Shown: piece after piece, positions 1-11,700 of the stretch
Layout: every line of letters begins with the position of its first letter
Position numbering within the stretch: position 1 is the first letter of the stretch
Assembly: GCA_003864495.1 (NCBI GenBank)
Contig: ML133450.1
Coordinates: 539,968-603,967, forward strand
Reading direction: 5' to 3'
Source of the DNA: Nemopilema nomurai
Lineage: Eukaryota > Cnidaria > Scyphozoa > Rhizostomeae > Rhizostomatidae
DNA: 64,000 bases
Made by a program: the position numbers and the translations under genes
Notes under the pieces: generated by a model
Seen by the model: the letters and a program-made list of their open reading frames with translations, nothing else
The model's database searches: none
What the model was told of the DNA's origin: nothing

Positions 1-1466
1 TGAAGAGTAAGCGAGCAGTGAAAAACAGAAATATCACAGAAATCTTCAACACTAATATTAATTCTGCGATTTGCGGCACAAATAATATATGAATGTTATT
101 ATAAGCATAAATCTCTCGATTTTCAGATTTCAGATCAGACCAACCCCCGTTTTGTGATCGATGAATCAATCTTGCAGCTTGATTAATCGATTAAAAAATA
201 GGACGTTTATGTAGACATAAGTTTCCTACTGCATTACCGATTTGTCTTTACTTAACAGATGTCTCCACTAGAATGGTATGCATCCTTACACTCTAATTGT
301 TTTACATTGTTAAGCTTAACATTCTGTAAAGTACTTTCAAAGTTAGTTGTACCTGCGATGGAGGTAGACTGGCAACTAATTTTGTTTATGCGTTGCAATT
401 TTGTGTGCTAATTGTTTAAATCGACCGTGTGATTTCTCCGCTGCAGAATACAATGCCTAGACCATGTAGAGACTTTTTGAACGGCTTGGGTCCATGAAGG
501 TAGCTAGATGTATTCTTAAGGAAAGCATTAGTGAGAATCAATTATAGTGATATGTATTGTGAAAGTGAGTTCTTAGGGAATCAAAGTTGTATTAAGTAGA
601 AGTGATTGAATTCAAGATTTAGTTTTTTACGTAGGAGCTAGGTATGTTTTGCTGCGTGTGACCTATTCAAATAGATTCATGATAGCCTGCATTGCACTAT
701 TCACACATATCTTCTGTACTATGGTTTTGACTTTTTTGAAGATTTTATGCAAGTGAGATTATTGCATTTATGGGAATATTCTTAGTTATACATTTGAAAC
801 AAATAGATGCTTCTGCAAGCTTACCTAAACACATTTCTAAGTTCTACTTAGAGAACTGATTAAAACAGCTGCCATTTTTCTGTTTACTAACGGTGTATGT
901 GTCTTAGTTTTTGGAAAGGTCATTTTCTAACATAGAGAGATGTGCGGGCATAGAGTATAACTGAGATGTGAGAAAGTTTGCTTTCCAGACGTGATGATTT
1001 TATCCCAGCTGATATTATTAAACAGCATCACACACATCTCCAACTAGCAAGAAATTCGTGCAAGCAAATTCTCGTTAATACCTAACACCTTTTATTGTGA
1101 CAACACGACCTTCAATAATTGGGGAAATAGAAGGGAGTTGCAACTCTTCGAAATAAGACGTACCAAAGAACCAACTCAGGAGAGAAAGGGTACAACATGC
1201 CTCTATTCTTATACCCCGTGGTTTTGCGGCTTTTATGAAAACAAGCTTTTTGGACTCTTATTTCCAATGCGAGGTGTGCAGAGGAAAGGAGGAGGCATTT
1301 CTACAAATTTGTCAAACTTGGCAAAGTTGTGTGGTTCAATAGAAATCTAAATGTTACAGTTTGGGTCCTCGATTCTATGAAGGCTAACACCAGGCTGTTA
1401 CCAATAAATAAATCAAGAAGTTACGACTGCACCAAGCTATGCGTTAAAAACATTTTTCTCCTTTAG
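1..1466. other. Upstream region, no gene identified
   Basis: AT-rich DNA with scattered stops in all frames. The only open stretch of note is at 1138-1350 on the plus strand. It has no family resemblance and ends before the GGT-a reading frame opens. The missing start exon of GGT-a should lie here or further upstream. An ATG at 1377 opens a short frame that runs into the TAG of the 1467 splice acceptor, and no convincing donor lies within it. I could therefore not choose a start exon. Confidence 0.5.
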
Positions 1467-4265
1467 ATTTGGCAAATATGTCGCATCCTTTTTGTGGTGC
1501 TAGTCGGTTTTATATGCAAAGCCAGTGGAGAAGACAAGCCACTACTAGCAAATTTGACAACAGAAAACATCAAAGATGACCTCGTTGCCTACGAAAGGTA
1601 TGACCACGCTGCCGTCTCTACCGACAATCCAATTTGCTCCACTGTCAGCAAGGACATCTTGAAGAAGAATGGCTCCGCAGTGGATGCGGCCATTGCTGCG
1701 CTGTTCTGCCTAGGGGTGATCCAGTTCCACTCCACTGGCATTGGCGGAGGGGGATTCATGCTTGTTTACCAAAGAAAAAGCAAAAAGTTCACCGCATTCA
1801 ACTTCAGAGAAACAGTTCCAAAGAACACTGATCTGAAGGAGTTCGAGAATGATAAAAGGAAAACAAAGATAGGTTTGTGTGTCTTTTTACTTTCAAAGCT
1901 TGCTCTTGGGGATAGGGAGATTGCTTTGCTTGCATAAAGAATTGAAATCTTTATCCAAATCACATAGCAATTATAAGCTAATGCAATTTTTTTCTGCATT
2001 GTACTAGCGCTCTGTCACTTCCTAAAGTCTTATTTGGGTTTTATATTCAAATGCAGTCCATGAATAACAGGCTAATTACCTAGCTAGTTATGGCTCTGGT
2101 TGCAAGAACGGTGGCAGCGTTATCTCCATTAGAACATTTCTAACAAAGAAATCACATTTGAACTATAAAGATGTGAATATTCTTTAAATGCAATTGATAA
2201 TTGTAGCTATCTTTAGCTTCACGTTAATATATAATGAAGCATATATAACTTATTTAAACAAATATAGGCATATCTAATATAGCTTCTTTTATCAAAACAA
2301 GATTTTTGGCTGCAAATGTGCCAAAGGGATAGCGGGCACAATGCCAATCTCAGTCTTCAGTTTTTTCCTTCCTTAAGGTGGACTCGCTGTTGCTGTTCCC
2401 AGCGAAGTCAAAGGCATGAGGATGGCTTGGGAAAAGTTTGGAAAGCTAGTCTGGGCAGATCTGGTGCAGCCTGCTATTGACATAGCCGAGAAAGGCTTCC
2501 CTGCCACTCGTCATTTGGCGTTCCATGCTAATAGAAAGTTCAGTAAGATAACCGATGAGACATTAAGGTAACAAAACTTGCCTGCTATACGTCTTTGCTC
2601 TCTTGAGAAGCAAGAAAATGTGTAGAGGAAGGTGGATGTTGAAGTGTTAAGCTTTGACAACCTTGCCATTTAAACAATCTTGCAGGCCCTCCATTCTTTT
2701 CTAAGCTTTCTAATACAGTACTATGCATTTGCCGCATTGACGTTATTTCAGAGTTATTCTCTATAGCTTTTTAGCATGTCTTCAGCCAGGAAAGAAAATA
2801 ATTTCCAATTTTAGAAGAGTTCATGGCATGGTAGATTCTAGCTAGACGTGACGAATTTTTTCTGTTGGACTTTCAAATCTTCTAGAAGTGCAAAAAGATC
2901 TCAAGTGTTCTATTAGGATTTCTAAGTGTAAATGAATTTTTACCATGAGTGTAAGGTTGATGATCATGATGGTTCACCAAGCTAATTAGCCAGACAAATG
3001 CTTGTTTCACACATTTCATAATATTTGGATGTATTAGCAATGTACCTTATATTGGAAAAATGTATAAGATTCCTGAGCTGAATTCATGAGATAATGATTT
3101 CGGCACTTTGTTTAACTCTGCAATAGATTAGTATTTGTATCTCTGTTTACTTTCTACTTAGACACTTTCAACGGCCAATAACTGGATATTTAGTGGCTTA
3201 ATTCTCAAATTCGTAGAAGCTTGATAACAAACAAGGACGGGTCGATAGTTAGTACTGGGACAACAATAAAACGACAGGATTATGCAAACACGTTGAAAAA
3301 AATAAAGGACAATCCAGAAGAGATGTACGAAGGAGAGCTAGCAAAGGCAATAAGTGATGACGTCAAAGCTGCTGGGGGAGTCATGACTACGGACGACCTA
3401 AAAGATTACAAAGTTAAGCTTGAAGACGTGATGAAATTAAAACTAGACGACTTGACTCTCCACACGCTACCACTGCCTTCTGGTGGGCCTATGCTGATAC
3501 ACATGTTGATGGTTTGCCGAGGTCAGTGGATTTAAAAAGGCATTATACAGAAAGATGCAATATTACCCTCCTTTTTAATTACACAATGAAAGGAATGGGT
3601 AATTAGAAATGATTTCACTTAAGTAAATTTATCTTCTTTTCCTAAAATTTCAAAAATTGATGTCTCAAGTAAAATTGCGAAAACTACCATATTCAGCATT
3701 ATCATATCCACTGAAGTATTCAACTGTCGATTAATTTGTTAAATGAAATGCAAAAGTAGTTTATTAATTGTTATATAACAATTTTACCTTTTGAGTTGTC
3801 GAGGGCATGTTTCCTAGCCACAAAAGCTATCGTCTTTACTATTGAAACAATATTTAAAACAAGTCATTTATTGGCTTTGTTTTAAAAATGCTCGGACTAT
3901 TAAGGTAAATTCTAAAAAGATGATTACCAGCTCAATTCTATCTAGAAGCTTAAGCAGCCTCTGACCGGTACTGAAATTTTTACACGTAGCACTTTGCCGT
4001 CTTTATCTCGCTTCAAGCACTAGCTTGCTTTAAATATGGGCCCCACAAAGACAAATGACGTCATACAAATAACATCATATTGGGAAAAACCTATACTAAG
4101 TTATTTGTTTTCTTAGAATTCAACTTTACGAAGAGCGACATGGAAACAATCGAGAAGGCCATCCTGACCTATCACCGAATCGCAGAGGCTTTCAAGTTTA
4201 GTCATGCGTATCGCTCACATTTTAGTGATCCAGACTTTGTAGTGCACAAAGAAGAATTCGAAAAG

Positions 4266-4473
4266 GCAAGAAAATTACTGGCTTTGCTCTATATTCTTGG
4301 CTTATATCTTAATTTGATTTATGTTCCTCAATTAAACGGTAAACTAAAGAGCCTTTTTTAGGCCAACTGAGAGAAATTGTCAATAGATCCCTATTTGCTC
4401 TGCAAGATGTAGGGATGCTTTTCGGCTTTGTTAAAACTGGATAGTCATTAATACTAATAGCATCTTGTTATAG
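4266..4473 (+). other. GC-AG intron of GGT-a
   Basis: Exon 4 is GGT-like up to EEFEK. The only junction that preserves phase 0, as in GGT-b, is AAG|GCAAGA at 4265/4266 paired with the acceptor TATAG at 4473. The orthologous intron in GGT-b has a GT donor (GAG|GTTAGT). The reading frame stays open through the donor for about 30 codons, but that extension does not resemble GGT. A GC donor flanked by AAG and AAG(A) matches the known minor class. Confidence 0.6.
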
Positions 4474-4702
4474 CTTTGCAAAGCAGTGGTAGATCCTGAA
4501 GTCGCCAAGTATCAATACGCGAAGATAAACGATACAACAACATACGACCGACAGTTTTATGGGACATTGCTAAGGGCAAAGAGGATCACGGGAAAGGCAA
4601 AGAGGATCACGGGAAAGGCAAAGAGGATCACGGCACCACTCATGTTTCCATTATTGCTGAGAATGGAGATGCAGTGGCAGTATCGAGTTCAATCAACGAC
4701 AA
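4474..4702 (+). other. GGT-a exon 5: frameshift and triplicated 21-bp unit at the catalytic site
   Basis: The exon begins in the GGT frame (LCKAVVDPEVAKYQY through DRQFYG). After the GGG at 4561-4563 the GGT-like sequence continues in another frame (DIAKGKEDHG through THVSIIAENGDAVAV). One extra G in that run would restore the frame, and exon length modulo 3 agrees: 229 nt here, with 230 expected. From 4575 to 4637 a 21-bp unit encoding GKEDHGK or GKEDHGT occurs three times. The third copy ends on the catalytic Thr codon. GGT-b has a single EDHGT at this place, so GGT-a carries 14 additional residues directly N-terminal to the self-cleavage point. Confidence 0.85.
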
Positions 4703-6970
4703 GTAAGTAAAGCTTTGTTTACTTAAGAATTCACTAACATAACTCATTCATTGTTATTAATCAATTGCTTTCTTAAGGTCCAGCTTTTCCAAGCAAAAAC
4801 TGTACGTTTGGGCATAAGCTCCTTATTTAATCAAGTACCTGACATAATTCTTAAACACACAAGTATTTCTTCTTGAGGATTCGCCAACTTTTCAATACTG
4901 GATGTCCATGACTCTTATAGATCCTTTGTTGCTGATGATTACCAAGAAGCTAAGAATGCTTCAGTCAGTTAATTTCATAGTGCCTTTTAGGAATAAAATT
5001 TTGATGGATTGATATGGCGTCTACCCAATTAATGATGATTTGGTTGTCGTGTTTCTTTAGATACCTTTTCTTACCAATGAAGTTTAAGAACTTTTCGGAA
5101 GTGTTCTGTACAGTAAATTTTCACATTTATGTATAAAAGAATGCAAGATTCAGTAACTAGAAAGTTAATGTTTACAGCTACGGTAATCACCATGCTAACA
5201 TTGTATTCAAAGATTCCGAATCAAAATCCTCTCCTCTCAATTTCAGATTTGGGGCACTGTTTTGTTCAAAGAAAACTGGCATAGTGTATAACAATGAGAT
5301 AGCTGATGCCCACACTCTTTCTTCGCCATGGCGGAAATTCACGTGGTCAGAAGAAAACGCCCCCAGATCCGGATCAAGGCCACTCTCCGCAATGGTTCCG
5401 ACGATATTTACAGACGAAAATGGGAACGTCAGAATGGTGATCGGTGGGTCTGGTGGGAGCAAAATCACGCTCAGTGTGGCATGGGTAAGCAAGCAATGCT
5501 TTGCTCACACTTCGAATATTTGTTGGTCTACTTAAGTTTCATGTTTCGAAGAGGTTCTGGGTATTAGATTCGGTATATTGAATGACGTCACACCCTAGAC
5601 TATTTAAAGCATGATTGCATGGGAGGGGTAGCAAATCTGATCGAAGCTAGCCAATATTGGCAAAGGTACTACTCCGAAGTCATATTCACGTGATAGGAAT
5701 ACTAAAAAAGACTGTGATCACTTATGTTCTAGCCATCTGAACATAAGACCTTGTTAATTAGACCTTGAAATTCAAGAGCAAATTTGGACCTTGAAATTTA
5801 AAAGACCATAAGTCTAAAATATTTTTCTCTTTCAAAGTGAGCAAATATAAGTACTTTAAAACTAGAGAGAGTGAGATAAGTAAAGTAAAGTGGGACAGAA
5901 ACTTCTGGACTGAAATTCACTGCTTACCAAGATTTCCATTCATTATCTTCTATCTTTAAGGATTGCAACCTTTCCTAAAAAATTTTCGGTAGTATAAAAA
6001 TGGTCTTGCCGATGTGAAGCTCAGTTCACAGTAATGGGATATAAGAAGAACATATAAACAGAATGTTGCCACAAGCATGCGGATAAACACCCTTGCAAGT
6101 GATGAAAATCAGCCACAACATTGCAAAAACGCAATAATGAAATTAAGTGTAATCAACTGTTAGGCAACATCATTTCGAATACCCAGATTATGCCCGAACA
6201 CATGCTGACGACATTTTCAGTATTCTTGGGCAACTTAGGCTGTCTGAATATCAAAAAGACTTTGCCTGCATTTCTGTATCAAATCCTACTCCTTCTAGGC
6301 AAAAGTTTATCCTTTTACTTGGAATCTTCTAAGAAAAGGCGGAAATGGACGCTGATTGTCTTCTAATATCTTTATATATAGAATATCTAATATAAAGCTC
6401 CTTTAACGTGCTCCTTTCAAAGTCTTCTAATATAATATATATAGAAACAATCATAGAAGCAAAGTTCTCGAAACAGTTATGTTCTCCATATCAGATTATC
6501 ATGATGAAACTTTGGTTTGACATGGATCTTGGAAATGCAGTCTTGATGAGCCGGCCTTATCATACATACTTTCCGGAGACAATCAGACAGGAGGGAGCCT
6601 ATCCCATGAAAGAAAAGATCATCGAAGGTCTAAAAAAGAGAAATCACAAAGTGAAAGAGAGCAAGGACTGTGGTTGCGGGGTGGTGCAAGTCCTTTATAG
6701 AGACTGTGGCTCTTGCCAAATCCAAGCAAAAGCTGATCCTAGGAAAAATGGAAAAACTGATGGGTATTAAGTGTTTTAATGTTTAGAAATAGTACAAAAG
6801 GCAGCATATATCACGAGGCTAAGAACAAAGTGATATAGGTTGAAGCACTCGCATTGAAGGTTAGATGTCTTCTCATTTTTTATAAAAATCTGGCCATAAA
6901 AGTAATCCATACAAAAGTTTGAACTTCCCATATTCTTTTGATTTAGAGTTTTTGTTTAGAAGTGTTAGAA

Positions 6971-6976
6971 AATAAA
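6971..6976 (+). terminator. Candidate poly(A) signal of GGT-a
   Basis: An AATAAA lies about 200 nt after the GGT-a stop codon. A T-rich stretch follows it. It is the first canonical hexamer downstream and a reasonable 3' end. Confidence 0.4.
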
Positions 6977-7136
6977 AAACTTTTTATATCTTACTATAAC
7001 TAGTTGTCTGCCGTTGGGTCATAACCTTGCCGTTGGGTTATACAACGCTATACAGCTTGAAAATCCACTAGATTTTTTTGACCAAGATAAAAAACGCTAT
7101 ACATGAAAAAAATCCACTATACAACTCTATACAAGG

Positions 7137-7211
7137 TGGCCAAACGACAAGATTTCCTCACTAGATTTTTGTATAGAGAAAAGTCGAGTGAATAATCTAG
7201 TCGTTTGGCCA
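7137..7211. repeat. Foldback element with 12-bp perfect inverted ends
   Basis: TGGCCAAACGAC at 7137-7148 is matched by its exact reverse complement at 7200-7211. Similarity continues imperfectly inwards, and a second nested pair (CTAGATT with AATCTAG) follows. The 75-bp unit could form a hairpin and looks like a miniature inverted-repeat element. No clear target-site duplication was found. Confidence 0.5.
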
Positions 7212-8734
7212 GGGCTTAAAGTAGGGAATGTAGAATTAGTATAACATCGTGCAACCATCTAATCCCAACAAAAAGTGCCAGTTCACATTTAGACAAAATT
7301 TACCAAGAAACTCATTTAGCTGTGCTATAGCCTTGGAAAATACCCAGTTTCCAGTAAGTATTTGTTCAAAAATAGTACCATGGACTTCTAGTTTCTTTTT
7401 ACATTCAAACGTTTTTCCCCTTTCAAATTATCCTCTAGCAATGTGGAAAAAGCATTGCACCCCCCCCCCCCCCTGAAATGTGTGCGCATGTGTGATTCTT
7501 TGACTTATCATTGTTTATAACCGGCCTAGGTAAAGCTATAGGAACGCGAGATTTTGTTGTGCGGCGTTACCTATCTAAAAGAATTTCTGTGACGACCCTC
7601 CGTTGATGAGTGGAACTTCGATGTAGTCTTCAGCAAGACGCGTGTTGACTTTAACTGGGGTTATCGTAACTAAAGAATTGAATATATCTACACACATACA
7701 AAGTAGACGGATTGTTCTAACTATAATCGAATGACGCCAGGAAAACAAAGCATAGGTAGGGAGAGGCAAGGTGACGACGGATGATCAATGGAGAGGAAAT
7801 GCCATGTGAGCAGAGCAGTGTTTTGATGCTGATGATCTCCATGGTGATCAATGATGTTGATGTCGTAATTGCGGGTTGGAAAATACCTTGTGTGTTAGGT
7901 GGAAGTGGCGTGTGATGAATAGGCAGAAATGGGTGTGTGATGGAAAATAGGCCTAGGCAAGGTCACTACAAAACCATAGACAGAATTTCCTCCAAGCATG
8001 GACCATTGGTAATTGCGTTTACTCTGTCAATAGCCAACCAAGCTCAGTCCAAGTTACAAGGCAGCCTAGATGAGATTGCTTAATAGGAGCAAGGCTTATA
8101 CCTGATTCTGTAGCCGAAAGAAATGGACGGATCGCACGAAAGACGTCTGCTTTTCATGCGAGGATGTTTGCCATGAATAAAATTGTAGTAGTATTAAAAC
8201 TGATAAGCTGATACAATTATATTTATTGCGCTCAATATAAGGTAGGCAAGTGTCATTTATGGCATCTTCTGACAATTTAAACCATTTGACCATCACAAGT
8301 TATACGCTCATATTGGATGACCCTTGCCAAGGTAATCCACTTTTTCTTCAGTTTGGTACGCTTTTTCATGGAGCACCTGGTATCTTATGCTGCCTAATAG
8401 TTTCTCAGAATTGAAGTGTTTCATCTTTATTGCCGGCTATTCAATTTCGGTCAAATAAAATGGCCTTGGACATATAGACGGCTGGTATTTAGTACATATC
8501 TTTTATTGAATACTGAAAACTGATGTAGACGCTTAATCAACTGTAACAAAATCAACTGCAGCTAAATGAAACTTCACTACATTTAAAAATCTCTTGATAA
8601 AGAACAGAAAAGAAATATAATAAATGACTAGACTTAAAGCAATTAATCGAAATAGTTAGGTCAAAAAGTTATCTTCTGCTTACAGTAATATAACAAAATA
8701 TTCTACTAAGAATGTCAAAAACAGAGAACCAACG
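7212..8734. other. Intergenic DNA, no gene seen
   Basis: No splice-consistent coding sequence and no known motif was seen on either strand. A 14-base poly-C run lies at 7460-7473. The stretch ends where diverged copies of the 177-bp satellite become recognisable. Confidence 0.5.
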
Positions 8735-11700
8735 AAAAACCCTCACAAAATGGACGAAATCTGACCAAATGTTTTGTTCAAAAATAATTTTTTGTAAAGC
8801 AAATAGCCTATATATGTTTTAACAATATAATTTTATGGTCAATTCAGTAGAATTTTGAAACTAAGAATGCTGTCGCGCAAAGCATGTTTTTGCTAAAGAC
8901 AATACTAGTGGCTTACAAATTGAACACAATCTTACTAAAAAATTTCCCCTCAAAAAACGAACTTTTGAAAAAAGTGTTAATGTGCTCCTACAAAGCATCT
9001 TGATGATAAAATCAGAAAAATTTCAAAGCAAGAATGCGGTTGAAAAATGCAAAACTTTGGTAAAAAACCTTATCAAATATTTTGCGCTTCAGAAACCAAT
9101 TTTTAGCAAGCATATGCGCTTTTTATGCTTCCACAATGTATTTTGATGGTAAATTCGGTAGATTTTCGAAAAAAAAAATATTGTTGAAAAACTCCCATTT
9201 CTGGCCAAAAAACCAAGGCTATAGCCTTACAAACTGGACGAATTCTGACCTAAATTTCCTTTGAACCAGAATCCAATTTTTGAAGACCAGATGAGCTTTA
9301 TTTGCTTCCACAATGTATTTTGATGGTGAATTCGGTAGAATTTCGAAGAAAATAATATTGTCGAAAAACGGCCATTTCTGGCCAAAAATCCAAGGCTATA
9401 GCCTTACAAACTGGACGAATTCTGACCTAAATTTCTTTGCACCAGAAACCAATTTTTGATAAAGAGATGAGCTTTATTTGCTTCCGCAATGTATTTTGAT
9501 GGTGAATTCGGTAGAATTTCGAAGAAAATAATATTGTCGAAAAACGGCCATTTCTGGCCAAAAATCCAAGGCTATAGCCTTACAAACTGGACGAATTCTG
9601 ACCTAAATTTCTTTGCACCAGAAACCAATTTTTGAAGAGCACATGAGCTTTATTTGCTTCCACAATGTATTTTGATGGTGAACTCGGTAGATTTTCGAAG
9701 AAAATAATGTTGTTGAAAAAGTCCATTTCTGGCCAAAAAACCAGGGCTATAGCCTTACAAACTGGACGAATTCTGACCTAAATTTCCTTTGAACCAGAAA
9801 CCAAATTTTGAAGAGCAGATGACCTTTATTTGCTTCCACAATGTATCTTGATGGTAGATTCGGTAGATTTACGAAGAAAATAATATTGTTGAAAAACGCC
9901 CATTTCTGGCCAAAAATCCAAGGCTATAGCCTTACAAACTGGACGAATTCTGACCTAAATTTCTTTGCACCAGAAACCAATTTTTGAAGAGCACATGAGC
10001 TTTATTTGCTTCCGCAATGTATTTTGATGGTGAATTCGGTAGATTTTTGAAGAAAATAATATTGTCGAAAAACGGCCATTTCTGGCCAAAAATCCAAGGC
10101 TATAGCATTACAAACTGGACGAATTCTGACCTAAATTTCTTTGCACCAGAAACCAATTTTTGATAAAGAGATGAGCTTTATTTGCTTCCACAATGTATTT
10201 TGATGGTGAACTCGGTAGATTTTCGAAGAAAATAATGTTGTTGAAAAAGTCCATTTCTGGCCAAAAAACCAGGGCTATAGCCTTACAAACTGGACGAATT
10301 CTGACCTAAATTTCCTTTGAACCAGAAACCAAATTTTGAAGAGCAGATGACCTTTATTTGCTTCCACAATGTATCTTGATGGTAGATTCGGTAGACTTAC
10401 GAAGAAAATAATATTGTTGAAAAACGCCCATTTCTGGCCAAAAATCCAAGGCTATAGCCTTACAAACTGGACGAATTCTGACCTAAATTTCTTTGCACCA
10501 GAAACCAATTTTTGAAGAGCACATGAGCTTTATTTGCTTCCGCAATGTATTTTGATGGTGAATTCGGTAGATTTTTGAAGAAAATAATATTGTTGAAAAA
10601 CTCCCATTTCTGGCCAAAAATCCAAGGCTATAGCCTTACAAACTGGACGAATTCTGACCTAAATTTCCTTTGAACCAGAAACCAAATTTTGAAGAGCAGA
10701 TGACCTTTATTTGCTTCCACAATGTATTTTGATGGTGAATTCGGTAGATTTTTGAAGAAAATAATATTGTTGAAAAACTCCCATTTCTGGCCAAAAATCC
10801 AAGGCTATAGCCTTACAAACTGGACGAATTCTGACCTAAATTTCTTTGCACCAGAAACCAATTTTTGAAGAGCACATGAGCTTTATTTGCTTCCAAATGT
10901 ATTTTGATGGTGAATTCGGTAGATTTTTGAAGAAAATAATATTGTTAAAAAACCCCATTTCTGGCCAAAAATCCAAGGCTATAGCGTTACAAACTGGACG
11001 AATTCTGACCTAAATTTCCTTTGCACCAGAACAATTTTTGAAGAGCATATGAGCTTTATATGCTTCCACAATGTATCTTGATGGTTAATTCGGTAGATTT
11101 TCGAAGAAAACAATATTGTCGAAAAACGCCCATTTCTGGCCAAAAAACCAAGGCTATAGCCTTACAAACTGGACGAATTCTGACCTAAATTTCCTTTGAA
11201 CCAGAAACCAAATTTTGAAGAGCAGATGACCTTTATTTGCTTCCACAATGTATCTTGATGGTAGATTCGGTAGATTTACGAAGAAAATATTATTGTCGAA
11301 AAACGCCCATTTCTGGCCAAAAATCCAAGGCTATAGCCTTACAAACTGGACGAATTCTGACCTAAATTTCTTTGCACCAGAAACCAATTTTTGAAGAGCA
11401 CATGAGCTTTATTTGCTTCCGCAATGTATTTTGATGGTGAATTCGGTAGATTTTTGAAGAAAATAATATTGTTAAAAAACCCCATTTCTGGCCAAAAATC
11501 CAAGGCTATAGCCTTACAAACTGGACGAATTCTGACCTAAATTTCTTTGCACCAGAAACCAATTTTTGAAGAGCACATGAGCTTTATTTGCTTCCGCAAT
11601 GTATTTTGATGGTGAATTCGGTAAATTTTTGAAGAAAACAATATTGTTAAAAAAACCCCATTTCTGGCCAAAAATCCAAGGCTATAGCGTTAAAACTGGA

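Larger units (their letters stand above)
1467..6770 (+). pseudogene. Gamma-glutamyltransferase paralogue GGT-a, seven exons, frameshifted in exon 5
   Basis: This is a GGT (family T3, Ntn-hydrolase), which removes gamma-glutamyl groups from glutathione and its conjugates at the cell surface. Exons: 1467-1872, 2378-2567, 3217-3521, 4117-4265, 4474-4702, 5247-5484 and 6495-6770 (stop TAA). Exon 1 encodes a hydrophobic anchor (ILFVVLVGFI) and has no in-frame ATG, so a start exon is missing upstream. Recognisable elements are HSTGIGGGGFM, FNFRETVP (the Arg that binds the glutamyl carboxylate), the catalytic Thr in EDHGTTHVS (codon 4635-4637), NNEIAD (Glu and Asp that bind the amino group), RPLSAM and GGSGGSKIT. 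Intron phases are 1, 2, 1, 0, 2, 0, the same as in GGT-b, except that exon 5 is one nucleotide short. Without correction the spliced message stops soon after entering exon 6. The cause may be a real lesion or a consensus error. The family call is certain; functional status is open. Confidence 0.88.

Noticed and set aside
1138..1350. 70-codon plus-strand frame as the GGT-a start exon
   Set aside because: It lacks an ATG at its beginning, no suitable donor precedes its stop, and the peptide does not resemble a GGT N-terminus.
4266..4361. C-terminal extension of GGT-a exon 4
   Set aside because: Residues after EEFEK are hydrophobic and unlike GGT. They are better explained as the start of the GC-AG intron.
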